In this document: piece after piece, positions 16,886-25,007 of the stretch
Numbering within the stretch: the first letter of the stretch is position 1
Layout of the letters: each line of letters starts with the position of its first letter
Source of the DNA: Thermincola carboxydiphila
GTDB lineage: Bacteria; Bacillota; Thermincolia; Thermincolales; UBA2595
Assembly (NCBI GenBank): GCA_016841725.1
Contig: JAENYP010000021.1
Location: 1 to 50,980 of the forward strand
Reading direction: 5' to 3'
DNA: 50,980 bases
Notes under the pieces: model-generated
Told to the model about the DNA's origin: nothing
Database searches by the model: none
What the model saw: the letters and a program-made list of their open reading frames with translations, nothing else
Made by a program: the position numbers and the translations under genes

Positions 16886-16960
16886 ATGGAAACCCTGATT
16901 TTGATTGCTCTGTTAGTGGGACTGTTTTTTCTATTCCGCCGCGGCGGTGGTGGCGGCTGA
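16886..16960 (+). CDS. Small single-pass membrane protein, 24 aa
   Basis: A very short frame with a proper site (AAGAGGTG five bases before ATG 16886) lies 38 bases after livF and ends before a strong terminator. The product starts Met-Glu-Thr, then has a hydrophobic helix (LILIALLVGLFFLF, residues 4-17), two arginines and a five-glycine tail. The shape suggests a small inner-membrane protein with the Arg/Gly tail inside. I do not recognise a family. The position implies co-transcription with the Liv transporter, so it could be a small transporter subunit or regulator, but this is inference. Confidence 0.65.
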   Translation: METLILIALLVGLFFLFRRGGGGG

Positions 16961-17004
16961 TGTTAACAAAATAATGGCTTTCGGTGAAAGCACAGTAAGA
17001 GCTG

Positions 17005-17040
17005 GGGCTGACTCATAACTAATGAGTTAGTCCTTTTTTT
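17005..17040 (+). terminator. Terminator of the Liv operon
   Basis: GGGCTGACTCAT and ATGAGTTAGTCC form a 12-base-pair stem with G-U pairs and a 5-base loop, followed by seven T. Confidence 0.85.
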
Positions 17041-17109
17041 GCGGGCCAAAATAATGTGCTTCCATCTGCGGAATACTATTTATTACTACTCGCAGAGGAG
17101 AGGAAATTA

Positions 17110-19341
17110 ATGAAAGAGCAGTGGCAGGAGTTTAAGCCGGGAGCATGGGTGGAAAGAGTAGATGTCCGGGACTTTATTCAAAAGAACTACAGGCCCTTTA
17201 GTGATGGCCCTGAATTTTTAACCGGAACAACTGAAAAAACGCGGGTATTGTGGGAGACTGTACTCGGCCTGTTGGCTGAAGAGAGAAAAAAGGGCGGCGT
17301 CCTGGATATCGATACAGGTATTATTTCCACGATTACTTCCCATGAGCCGGGTTATATAAATAAAGAAAACGAGGTCATCGTTGGGCTGCAAACAGACAGA
17401 CCCCTGAAACGGGCCCTGATGCCCAGCGGCGGAATACGCATGGTAGTCGGCGCCGCCAAAGCTTATGGTTATGATCTGGATAAACAGATTGAGGATTTCT
17501 ATACTAAACATCGCAAAACCCATAACCAGGCTGTCTTTGATGCCTATACCGAAGAAATGCGGAGGGTCAGGAAGGCCGGTATTATCACGGGGCTTCCCGA
17601 TGCTTACGGCAGGGGACGGATTATCGGGGACTATCGCAGAGTAGCCCTGTATGGAGCGAATTTCCTTATTGCTGACAAAGAGGCTTCTTTGAGGCACATT
17701 GAATATGAAATTATGGAAGATGACCTTATCAGGGCAAGGGAGGAAGTCAGTGAACAAATAAGAGCCCTTAAGGAAATGAAAGAAATGGCCTCGGGCTACG
17801 GATTCGACATTTCCGAACCTGCCGGCTGCGCCGCGGAAGCTGTCCAGTGGCTTTATTTTGGTTACCTGGCAGCTATCAAAGAACAGAATGGGGCAGCCAT
17901 GAGCTTTGGCCGTGTGGCCACTTTTCTTGATATTTACCTGGAAAGGGACTTGGAAAAGAGGCTGCTTACAGAGGAAAAAGCCCAGGAGCTGATTGATCAG
18001 CTGGTAGTGAAACTGAGGATAGTGAGGTTCCTGAGAACTCCGGAATATAACGAACTTTTTAGCGGTGACCCTACCTGGGTAACTGAGTCTATAGGGGGAA
18101 TGGGCCTTGATGGGCGTACCCTGGTAACCAGAACGTCATACAGATTACTCCATACATTGCAAAACCTCGGGCCGGCCCCGGAACCCAACATGACGGTACT
18201 GTGGTCCGAGGGGCTGCCGGAACAGTTTAAAAGGTTTTGTGTGCACCTGTCAATTAAAACCAGCTCCATTCAGTATGAAAATGATGATCTGATGCGGCCG
18301 CGGTGGGGAGATGACTACTCTATTGCCTGCTGTGTTTCGGCAATGAAAACAGGTAAACAGATGCAGTTTTTTGGGGCCAGGGCCAACCTGGTTAAAGCCC
18401 TTCTCTATGCAGTTAACGGCGGCTGGGATGAAAGGCTTGGAATCCAGGTAGGTCCCAGGTTCGCCCCGATAACTTCCGAGTACCTGGATTTCGACGAGGT
18501 TATGGAGCGGTTTGACAGCATTCTGGAATGGCTGGCACGGTTGTATATCAATACCCTGAATATCATTCACTACATGCATGACCGCTATTTTTATGAGAGG
18601 CTCCAGTTAGCCCTTCATGACCTTGATATTGAGAGGACTATGGCCTGTGGTATTGCCGGTCTTTCAGTTGTGGCCGATTCTCTCAGCGCCATCAGGTATG
18701 CCAGGGTAAAGACCATCAGGAACAGTCAGGGCTATGTGACTGATTACAAGATCCAGGGGGATTTTCCCCAGATGGGCAATAATGATGAGAGGGTAGACCG
18801 GCTGGCTGTTGACCTTGTAATCAGGTTTATGCACAAGCTAAAAAAGCAGAAAACTTACCGGGGAGCAGAACCAACCCTGTCTATTCTTACCATAACTTCC
18901 AATGTGGTCTATGGAAAAAAAACCGGAAGTTCCCCGGATGGCCGAAAGGAGGGTGAGCCTTTTGCCCCCGGCGCCAATCCCATGCACGGGCGGGACCGGA
19001 AAGGGGCAATTGCGGCCATGAGCTCGGTTGCCAGACTGCCTTATGACTACTCACGGGACGGAATTTCATATACCTTTTCAATTGTGCCCAAAGCGCTGGG
19101 TAAGGTCAGGGAAGACATGGTGCGGAATCTGACAGGGCTCTTGGACGGCTTTTTTGCCATGGATGGGCACCACATGAATGTAAACGTATTCAACAAGGAA
19201 ACCCTGGAAGAGGCCATGGCACATCCGGAAAAATATCCGCAGCTTACCATAAGGGTATCCGGTTATGCTGTCAATTTCATCAGCCTCAACAGGGAACAGC
19301 AGCTGGATGTCATCAACAGGACGATTCACGGCTTGATATGA
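17110..19341 (+). CDS. pflB: Pyruvate formate-lyase (glycyl radical enzyme)
   Basis: Cleaves pyruvate with CoA to acetyl-CoA and formate in anaerobic metabolism. The 743-residue protein has the PFL catalytic pair Cys407-Cys408 in [23 protein letters not shown], shared with classic PflB and not with the glycerol or choline-type lyases, which have one Cys. It also has the radical site RVSGYAV with Gly718 near the C-terminus. ATG 17110 ([13 protein letters not shown]) is preferred because GAGGAGAGGAAA precedes it; a start at 17056 lacks a site. Its activase follows 50 bases downstream. Formate here could feed C1 metabolism; that is inference. Confidence 0.96.
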   Translation: MKEQWQEFKPGAWVERVDVRDFIQKNYRPFSDGPEFLTGTTEKTRVLWETVLGLLAEERKKGGVLDIDTGIISTITSHEPGYINKENEVIVGLQTDRPLKRALMPSGGIRMVVGAAKAYGYDLDKQIEDFYTKHRKTHNQAVFDAYTEEMRRVRKAGIITGLPDAYGRGRIIGDYRRVALYGANFLIADKEASLRHIEYEIMEDDLIRAREEVSEQIRALKEMKEMASGYGFDISEPAGCAAEAVQWLYFGYLAAIKEQNGAAMSFGRVATFLDIYLERDLEKRLLTEEKAQELIDQLVVKLRIVRFLRTPEYNELFSGDPTWVTESIGGMGLDGRTLVTRTSYRLLHTLQNLGPAPEPNMTVLWSEGLPEQFKRFCVHLSIKTSSIQYENDDLMRPRWGDDYSIACCVSAMKTGKQMQFFGARANLVKALLYAVNGGWDERLGIQVGPRFAPITSEYLDFDEVMERFDSILEWLARLYINTLNIIHYMHDRYFYERLQLALHDLDIERTMACGIAGLSVVADSLSAIRYARVKTIRNSQGYVTDYKIQGDFPQMGNNDERVDRLAVDLVIRFMHKLKKQKTYRGAEPTLSILTITSNVVYGKKTGSSPDGRKEGEPFAPGANPMHGRDRKGAIAAMSSVARLPYDYSRDGISYTFSIVPKALGKVREDMVRNLTGLLDGFFAMDGHHMNVNVFNKETLEEAMAHPEKYPQLTIRVSGYAVNFISLNREQQLDVINRTIHGLI

Positions 19342-19375
19342 ATATACAGGACGATTCAAGGGGCTGATACAAATT
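19317..19375 (+). repeat. Imperfect tandem duplication across the pflB stop
   Basis: ACAGGACGATTCA is followed by GGCTTGATATGAAT in the first copy and by a diverged AGGGGCTGATACAAAT in the second. The roughly 29-base unit includes the pflB stop codon. Confidence 0.6.
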
Positions 19376-19391
19376 TAGGTGGGTGAGAAAT

Positions 19392-20126
19392 TTGGGTGTA
19401 AAAGGATTTATCCATTCGGTGGAGACATTCGGTACTGTTGACGGCCCCGGGACAAGATACGTTTTTTTTATGCAGGGCTGCCCTTTAAGATGCAAGTACT
19501 GTCATAACCGGGATTCCTGGGAAATGACCGGCGGAAAGGCAGTGAATTCTGATACTGTGCTGGAGGAGATAAGGCAATACCGCCATTTTTATAAGCCTTC
19601 CGGGGGTGGTGTCACCGCATCCGGGGGAGAACCCACTTTGCAGCCGGATTTTGTGGAGGCCGTATTTTCGGGAACCAGAGAAATGGGCTTAAATACTGCC
19701 CTTGATACCTCAGGCTATGTTAACGGTGAGGAGATAAAGGGTCTGCTGGGTGTCACCGACCTGGTAATTCTGGATATTAAAGAACTTGATGAAGCTGCTC
19801 ATTTGGAGCTTACCGGGGCATCCGGCAAAAAAACCAGAAGGTTTGCTGAAGTGGTGGGTAATCTGGGAATACCAATCTGGGTTAGACATGTCCTGATTCC
19901 CGGAATAACTTTGGAACCGCAAAAAATCCGCAGACTTGGAGAATACCTGAAAACTGTCAGGGGACTGAAACGAGTAGAGCTGCTGGGCTTCCATAAGCTT
20001 GGCAGCCACAAATGGGGATTGCAGGGATGCCCGGACCCGTTGGAGAATATTGCTGCAGCTTCGGCCAAAGAGACCGAGTCAGCTAAACAAACGCTTCGCG
20101 ATATGGGAATTGTTAATGTGGTTTAA
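19392..20126 (+). CDS. pflA: Pyruvate formate-lyase activating enzyme (radical SAM)
   Basis: Uses S-adenosylmethionine and a [4Fe-4S] cluster to make the glycyl radical on PflB. The cluster motif is C30-PLR-C34-KY-C37 in FFMQGCPLRCKYCHNRDSW. The GTVDGPG segment near residues 14-20 and the GGGVTASGGEPTLQP region match PflA. I prefer TTG 19392, ten bases after AGGTG; GTG 19383 would add three residues but is only one base from that site. About 244 residues is normal for the family. Confidence 0.94.
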   Translation: MGVKGFIHSVETFGTVDGPGTRYVFFMQGCPLRCKYCHNRDSWEMTGGKAVNSDTVLEEIRQYRHFYKPSGGGVTASGGEPTLQPDFVEAVFSGTREMGLNTALDTSGYVNGEEIKGLLGVTDLVILDIKELDEAAHLELTGASGKKTRRFAEVVGNLGIPIWVRHVLIPGITLEPQKIRRLGEYLKTVRGLKRVELLGFHKLGSHKWGLQGCPDPLENIAAASAKETESAKQTLRDMGIVNVV

Positions 20127-20251
20127 CGGGGAAATTCGGCAAAGCCGGAGGAAATTTGTCCCATACATTCAAATGAAAAAATTGGGGTAAACTTGTCATA
20201 GCGGCGGTCAGCCGTCAGATTTAACAGATTTGCACAAGAGGAGGAATAAGA

Positions 20252-21160
20252 ATGTACAAGAACAACAGTACTTATGGTCACGCTGGGTCAGGAAGCCAGG
20301 GTTTTGGCGCTTTTCAGTCCCATTTGGAGAGCACAGGTATCGGCGGCGCTCAGCCCCAGATGGGAACACAGCAAGGCAATTATGTGAATCCTCACTACCT
20401 GGGCAGAGAGGAACAGATTGTACAGCAAACCAACCCACAGTCATGGTATCATCCGGGAAACCAGATTGGGCAGAGCATTGCGCAATCACAGGGCCAGCAG
20501 TCCGGATGGCAAACCGGTTATACAGCCGGCAATCAGATGGGTTTTGCAGCTCAGCAGAGCGGGATGCAGTCAGGTTTTCAGCCAGGAATGCAGACCGGTC
20601 AGCAGGCAGCGAGGTTCGGGGCCACCGAATTAATGATGGTCCATGAGGCGCTTACAGACACTATTAACGGAATCAATCAGTTCGAATTGTTTAGGCAGCA
20701 TGTCAAAGACCAACAGCTTATGCAGATTTTGGACAGCCAGATTAATCATAAGTTCAATTGTTACAACAGGATGGTAAATCAACTGCATAACCAGGGCGCC
20801 GGTTCAATTGTACCATACAGGACTGCCAAGAGTACCGGTGTGAAATACGGACTCAGGCAGCCGGGAGCAGTACAGCCCAATACCGGTATTAATGAAATGG
20901 ATGATCGGGATGTAGCTTCAGCGATGTTGGGATGTAATAAGGCAGCCGCCTGCCTTAAGTTTAGAGGCGCTCTTGAGTGTGCTGACCCCAGCCTGCGCAG
21001 CATGATGTTGGATTGCGCTGTCTCGGCGGCTAACCTTGCTCATGAAGTTTTCCTTTATATGAACCAAAAAGGGATGTATCAGGTGCCCACCCTGGCACAG
21101 CAGACCACCCAGACTATGATGGGTGTCTATCAGAATGTGAACCAGCCTTCATTTGGATAA
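20252..21160 (+). CDS. CotF-family spore coat protein
   Basis: A 302-residue protein with a long low-complexity N-terminal half (about residues 1-122, rich in Gln, Gly, Ser and Met with repeated SGxQxG-like runs). A helical C-terminal domain of the CotF/ferritin-like coat family follows (ATELMMVHEALTDTINGINQFELFRQHVKD, then DRDVASAMLGCNKAAACLKFRGALECADPSLRSMMLDCAVSAANLAHEVFLYM split across helices). AGAGGAGG lies upstream of ATG 20252. It is likely produced in the mother cell during sporulation. The preceding 125 bases hold no gene. A strong terminator follows. Confidence 0.88.
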   Translation: MYKNNSTYGHAGSGSQGFGAFQSHLESTGIGGAQPQMGTQQGNYVNPHYLGREEQIVQQTNPQSWYHPGNQIGQSIAQSQGQQSGWQTGYTAGNQMGFAAQQSGMQSGFQPGMQTGQQAARFGATELMMVHEALTDTINGINQFELFRQHVKDQQLMQILDSQINHKFNCYNRMVNQLHNQGAGSIVPYRTAKSTGVKYGLRQPGAVQPNTGINEMDDRDVASAMLGCNKAAACLKFRGALECADPSLRSMMLDCAVSAANLAHEVFLYMNQKGMYQVPTLAQQTTQTMMGVYQNVNQPSFG

Positions 21161-21180
21161 AGATTAAAAGGAGTTAGCAG

Positions 21181-21223
21181 AACCCTCTGCCTGGCTGTAA
21201 GAGCCGATGGCGGGGGGTTTTTT
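21181..21223 (+). terminator. Terminator after the coat protein gene
   Basis: AACCCTCTGCC pairs with GGCGGGGGGTT (two wobbles) around an inner GGCT/AGCC hairpin and is followed by a T run. Confidence 0.85.
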
Positions 21224-21248
21224 GCTGGGGGAAGTAAAATTAAGCTGC

Positions 21249-21277
21249 TTGTAAGGTTAGTTGAAACAGTGTATAAT
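21249..21277 (+). promoter_or_regulatory. Promoter of the antitoxin-like gene
   Basis: TTGTAA (21249-21254), 17 bases and a perfect TATAAT (21272-21277). The start point would lie at the beginning of the heptad repeat that follows. Confidence 0.75.
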
Positions 21278-21279
21278 GA

Positions 21280-21307
21280 GAGTAAAGAGTAAAGAGTAAA
21301 GAGTAAA
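21280..21307 (+). repeat. GAGTAAA heptad repeat, four copies
   Basis: Four exact tandem copies of GAGTAAA begin three bases after the -10 box and occupy the start of the 5' leader. The tract could vary in copy number by slippage. Confidence 0.9.
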
Positions 21308-21343
21308 ACGCAAGGCTGTTTAAAGATACAAGGGGAGGCGCCA

Positions 21344-21703
21344 ATGAAAAGGAAATTAAAAAGAATAAATATCAGCCCAAAACGCCAAATCACTATACCC
21401 AAAGAGATTTATGATCAAATGGAAATAAGCAATAACCGGGTGCAAGTTTACCTGGATGGTAATCGGATGGTTATTGAACCTGTATCAGAACAGGAAGACA
21501 TTTTTGATTTTACCGGTAAAATAAAAGATAAACTTGAAAAGGAAGGGTACTCAGGACATGATTTGGCAATAAAACTTACTGAGCGCAAACGATTCGTCGA
21601 AAATGCGTTTGCGCAGATAATTAACGAGGCTGAAGAGGAATATAAGATGGGTAAAACAATAAGTCATGAAGAGGTGTTTGCTGAATTAGACGGTGACGAT
21701 TGA
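21344..21703 (+). CDS. AbrB/MazE-type antitoxin-like DNA-binding protein
   Basis: The first 45 residues form a swapped-hairpin AbrB-like domain (KRINISPKRQITIPKEIYDQM). A charged helical tail follows and would bind and neutralise the toxin. The 119-residue protein begins at ATG 21344 after GGGGAGGCG. Its stop overlaps the ATG of the RelE-like reading frame in TGATG, the usual layout of a type II toxin-antitoxin pair. Because the toxin frame is broken, this gene may be a solitary antitoxin in decay or may act on another toxin elsewhere. Confidence 0.8.
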   Translation: MKRKLKRINISPKRQITIPKEIYDQMEISNNRVQVYLDGNRMVIEPVSEQEDIFDFTGKIKDKLEKEGYSGHDLAIKLTERKRFVENAFAQIINEAEEEYKMGKTISHEEVFAELDGDD

Positions 21704-21983
21704 TGTACCGGTTATTATTTTCAAGCAAAGCAGCAAGACAGATACGCAAGTTGGACAAGCATCTTAAGAAAGAAATGAAAAAACATTTGGAGGCAATTGC
21801 AATTGACCCATTTTTGGCCGGAAGATAAAAGGCAAACTAAGCCATGTGTTTGGTTATGGTTTTAATTGGCAGGGCACGGGTTACAGGGTGGCATATACAA
21901 TTTATCAGGGTGACCTGGTTGTCTTAGTAATAGCAATTGGAAGTCACGAAGGATTTTGGGAAGAGGTATCGCGATTCTTTTGA
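21703..21983 (+). pseudogene. RelE/ParE-type toxin, frameshifted
   Basis: The frame starting at ATG 21703 gives 41 residues (MYRLLFSSKAARQIRKLDKH, then the helical KKHLEAIAIDPF segment) and meets TAA at 21826-21828. The remaining toxin is intact in the next frame: KIKGKLSHVFGYGFNW, GYRVAYTI, then DLVVLVIAIGSHEGFW and a stop at 21981-21983. RelE-family toxins have exactly this order: N-terminal helices, KLKG turn, YRVxY strand and a final GxH/R segment. The total of 281 bases is one short of 94 codons, so a single-base loss near 21822-21826 explains the break. A sequencing error at this site would also explain it. Confidence 0.78.
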
Positions 21984-22521
21984 GGTAATCATTGTTTATT
22001 TGGGGGAGTCGGTGGTTTCAGGAAGTATCGACCCTGACCGGTATAGTGTGGCTGCTTCAGGTTTTCTTTTGAAGATAGACAGCAAGATAACAGGGAGAAA
22101 AGAGGGCATGACAAGACCCCGGGAAGGCGGTGGAACCGAGTTTTGCAGCGCCGGCCAAAGCCCGTAGAAGCAGGTGCTGTCTGATGAAAACATCATCAAA
22201 CTGGGCTATTAGTGCACCTTTTAAAGAGGCCGGGTATCCAATATCTGAAGGACTCCCATTTATCGGGTCATTCTATGGCAGGGGTTACCTCAATATGGCC
22301 TCATTTCGGTGGCTGTTGTATATTCCGCCGGCAGAACCTCAGGAACCGCCAGGCTGGTATACCACCCCAATGAGGCAGAAAGGATTCAGCCCGGGGATGT
22401 TTTTGTGGCCCGTGAATATGGAGTTCCCGCAGTGGTCAATATTCCAAGGGCTATGCAAATAATTCAGGATCGCCGGGAAATTGTTGTTGATGGTGATGAG
22501 GGAAAAGCCTATTTGCAGTAA
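21984..22521 (+). pseudogene. Remnant of a PEP-synthase-like gene
   Basis: Several pieces in different frames line up in order with a PEP synthase or rifampicin-phosphotransferase-like enzyme. From 21984: LGESVVSGSIDPDRYSV and then GRKEGM..EGGGT, both late in the ATP-grasp half. Near 22170: LSDENIIKLGY. Near 22240: LPFIGSFYGRGYLNM. From 22309: SAGRTSGTARLVYHP, then QPGDVFVAREYGVPAVV and VVDGDEGKAYL, the start and end of the swivelling phosphohistidine domain. The stretch between GDV and AREYG, which should hold the catalytic GGxxSH loop, is missing. The gene is truncated, frame-broken and internally deleted, and cannot be active. Confidence 0.7.
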
Positions 22522-22601
22522 TTCAGGGTAAATATGGCAGGATAATCAGCATAAAATGTCGAATTAACATCTGAATAAGCGATTATAGCGAGGGAAGCTC
22601 A

Positions 22602-23156
22602 ATGAACAGAAGCAGGTTGAAGATAATTGCGGCATTAGTGGCGTTGGCTGTTTTAGCAGGCGGCATCTGGCTTCTGCTGAATAATGCCGGAGAGGTAGAA
22701 CGGGACAATAAAAAGGAATTTACTGAACTAAGGGTGGTTCAGTTTTACCTGCACCTGCCCGAAGATGACATCATCATAGGGCGTGCCGAAGAGGAAAGCT
22801 TTGCAGCGCTGCTGGATTTAATACGACAGACCGTACTTAATATTGGAACCCCTAAATCCGGTGTGGAGAGTTTCTCTCAAATGGAAATTGATGATATAAC
22901 AGAGCAAGATGTTTCTGTCAGTGCATGGCTTATGGAATCCCAAAAAATCAGTACTTCAATGAAAGATGACAGTCCTGACCGGGATATTTATGGCAATGCC
23001 GTAATCACGACAGACAGAGTCTTAGTGGCTTTAGGCGGCAAATATATGGGTACTGTTTTCATTCGGGATCCGCAGGCAGGTCTATGGCAGAGTTGGGAAG
23101 CAGACAGGGACAGTATCCGAAAATTTGCGGAAACCCTCCGCAGCGGGGGCCTGTAA
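22602..23156 (+). CDS. Membrane-anchored hypothetical protein, 184 aa
   Basis: I do not recognise a family. Residues 7-26 form one hydrophobic anchor (LKIIAALVALAVLAGGIWLL), followed by an extracytoplasmic domain of about 155 residues with mixed helix and strand and no cysteine. A weak purine site (GAGGGAAG) precedes ATG 22602. It lies between the decayed PEP-synthase region and the cytochrome locus on the same strand. The 236-base gap that follows contains an imperfect stem near 23195-23230 ending in a T-rich stretch, so it may be transcribed apart from the cytochrome operon. Confidence 0.7.
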   Translation: MNRSRLKIIAALVALAVLAGGIWLLLNNAGEVERDNKKEFTELRVVQFYLHLPEDDIIIGRAEEESFAALLDLIRQTVLNIGTPKSGVESFSQMEIDDITEQDVSVSAWLMESQKISTSMKDDSPDRDIYGNAVITTDRVLVALGGKYMGTVFIRDPQAGLWQSWEADRDSIRKFAETLRSGGL

Positions 23157-23392
23157 TATTAAAAACGAATACGGGGCACATAAAGGAAACATACCGGGTG
23201 GCATCAGAATTTAGCTGCCTGGTTTTCTTTTTGCGAAAAAAGAATTTTTTGACACATTCAGAAGGAAATAGAAGGCTTTATGTCGAAAAAATAATAGGAT
23301 AATAATGTTAAAAAATGCAGATATTACCTTTGGTAGTATTACAAAAATTAGTAGGAGTACTATATTTGTGGAGTAAAGATGGGGTGGTTGCG

Positions 23393-24028
23393 ATGGCGGA
23401 AGGGGAGAAAGACATCGAATTCAAAAAAGCCGCAATAATATTTGTTACTGCCGCTCTCATAATATTTGCCGCCGGAATCGGTATTGGAGAGGCCTTTATC
23501 TGGGACCGCTACGATACTTCGGATCCTGCAGCCAGGGATATTAAATATCTTGAGCAGGTCCTCAAGCAAGATCCAGAGAGTGAGCAACTGCTGGTGGAAC
23601 TGGGCTGGCTCTATTACCGGACAGGCGACTACCAGAAAGCCAATCAGGCGCTGACCAGGGCTGTTTCTGTTAATAAACTGAACCCTGCGGCACATTTTAA
23701 CCTGGGTCTGGTATACCGTGAAACAGGGCTCTTGGAGAAGGCAGTACAAGAGTTTCAGAGAACACTGGAACTTGATCCTGATTCCAGGTACGCCTATTAC
23801 GAACTGGGAATGATTTATTTCAGCCAGGAGAAATGGGACCAGGCAGCCGCTCAGTTTAGATATGCAGCTGAGAAAGACCCGGCCGGCGCCGACAACTATT
23901 ACCGGCTGGGACAGGCATATGAGAGGATGGGCAAAAATGAGGAAGCCAGGGCTGCCTATCTGAGGGTTCTCGAAATGATACCGGACCATCCGGAAGCCGC
24001 AAAGGCTAATCAGCGTCTAAAGAAGTAA
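23393..24028 (+). CDS. Membrane-anchored TPR protein, first gene of the cytochrome locus
   Basis: A 211-residue protein with one membrane helix (AAIIFVTAALIIFAAGIGIG, near residues 14-33) and about four TPR repeats facing outward (for example LLVELGWLYYRTGDYQKANQAL and AHFNLGLVYRETGLLEKAVQEF). TPRs bind other proteins. The layout recalls the TPR assembly factors of cytochrome c maturation (CcmH/NrfG/CcmI type), so a role in presenting apocytochrome or in complex assembly is a reasonable inference. The start is uncertain: ATG 23393, or TTG 23367 after TAGGAG. The next gene starts 18 bases downstream. Confidence 0.85.
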   Translation: MAEGEKDIEFKKAAIIFVTAALIIFAAGIGIGEAFIWDRYDTSDPAARDIKYLEQVLKQDPESEQLLVELGWLYYRTGDYQKANQALTRAVSVNKLNPAAHFNLGLVYRETGLLEKAVQEFQRTLELDPDSRYAYYELGMIYFSQEKWDQAAAQFRYAAEKDPAGADNYYRLGQAYERMGKNEEARAAYLRVLEMIPDHPEAAKANQRLKK

Positions 24029-24046
24029 AGCGGAGGATAGTATGAT

Positions 24047-24988
24047 ATGCTGCTTAAGATGAAAAAGTGGTTCCGGAAGTACTGCCTGTGGCTTGCTTTG
24101 CTTGGATTACCGGCTTTGGTGGGCATAGGATTTCTGCTTAATTCGGTGGAGGAGCCGGAACTCATAAAATATACCCAAATAAAACCGTATAATGTAATCA
24201 CAGGTCCTCCGGGGCAGCGGCTGAAACGCCCTACCGCTTTGGCGGTAGGGCTGCGCGGGGAAGTATATATTGTGGATTCGGGCAATCACAGAATTACGGT
24301 AATTGAAGAAGATGGCCGGTATACCCTTAATTTTGGAGGGCCGGGGAGCGGCATTGCCGAACTGCGGGAGCCGGTAAGTATTGATATTGCGCCCAATGGC
24401 AATGTATATGTTGCTGACAGGAGCAGAAAAGAAGTTATCGTGTACAATTCCGGTGGAGGGTATCTTTTCACCATTTCCGGTGATGAAGGAAATGGCTTTT
24501 TGCCCCTGAGTGTAAACATTGACAGTAAATCCAATGCCTATGTGTTTGATGCCGGTTCTCGAAAATTCGAAATTTATAATTCTGGGGGCAAAAAGACCGG
24601 TGATTATACGGCTAAACAGCTGAAAAGCTTTGCCGGAATTTCGGCAGCAGATATTGATTTCGAAAATAAATCGATTTATGGTGTGGCTTCAGAAATCCCG
24701 GGTTTCCTGAGGTTTAGCGGAAATTCCGCCAAAACCCTCAGGCATGGGGTTCTGGTTAATCCACGGGGAATTGCTTACAACAGGTCACGGAAAATTGTAT
24801 ATATAAGTGACAGTTCAAACGATAGATTGTATTCGTTTACCGGTAATGGTGATTACCTGGGCGAATTCGGCGGGTCAGGTGACGGGTTTGGCGAATTCAG
24901 TTATCCTGCCGGTCTGGCTTATGATGAACGCGGGAAACTGTATGTTGCCGACAGGGATAATAACAGAGTAGTTATTTACTCTTATTAG
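24047..24988 (+). CDS. Membrane-anchored NHL-repeat beta-propeller protein 1
   Basis: A 313-residue protein with an N-terminal membrane segment (LWLALLGLPALVGIGFLL) and an outside domain of five to six NHL repeats (RPTALAVGLRGEVYIVDSGNHRITV, EPVSIDIAPNGNVYVADRSRK and SYPAGLAYDERGKLYVADRDNNRVVIY). NHL propellers are rigid scaffolds or binding platforms without fixed chemistry. Only 19 bases separate it from the 6-haem cytochrome that follows. The segment RLKRPTALAV recurs in propeller 2 as RLKRPLAVAV, so those two are close paralogues. Binding or orienting the cytochromes is an inference from the alternation of the genes. Confidence 0.9.
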   Translation: MLLKMKKWFRKYCLWLALLGLPALVGIGFLLNSVEEPELIKYTQIKPYNVITGPPGQRLKRPTALAVGLRGEVYIVDSGNHRITVIEEDGRYTLNFGGPGSGIAELREPVSIDIAPNGNVYVADRSRKEVIVYNSGGGYLFTISGDEGNGFLPLSVNIDSKSNAYVFDAGSRKFEIYNSGGKKTGDYTAKQLKSFAGISAADIDFENKSIYGVASEIPGFLRFSGNSAKTLRHGVLVNPRGIAYNRSRKIVYISDSSNDRLYSFTGNGDYLGEFGGSGDGFGEFSYPAGLAYDERGKLYVADRDNNRVVIYSY

Positions 24989-25007
24989 TGGAATTGGAGG
25001 TGGGAAC

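Noticed and set aside
20230-20646. 138-residue frame overlapping the coat protein gene
   Set aside because: It is in another frame of the Gln/Gly-rich coat gene and lacks a ribosome site.
22130-22462. 110-residue plus-strand frame in the PEP-synthase remnant
   Set aside because: Only a short part matches the PEP-synthase order; the rest is out of frame and the piece is treated as part of the pseudogene.
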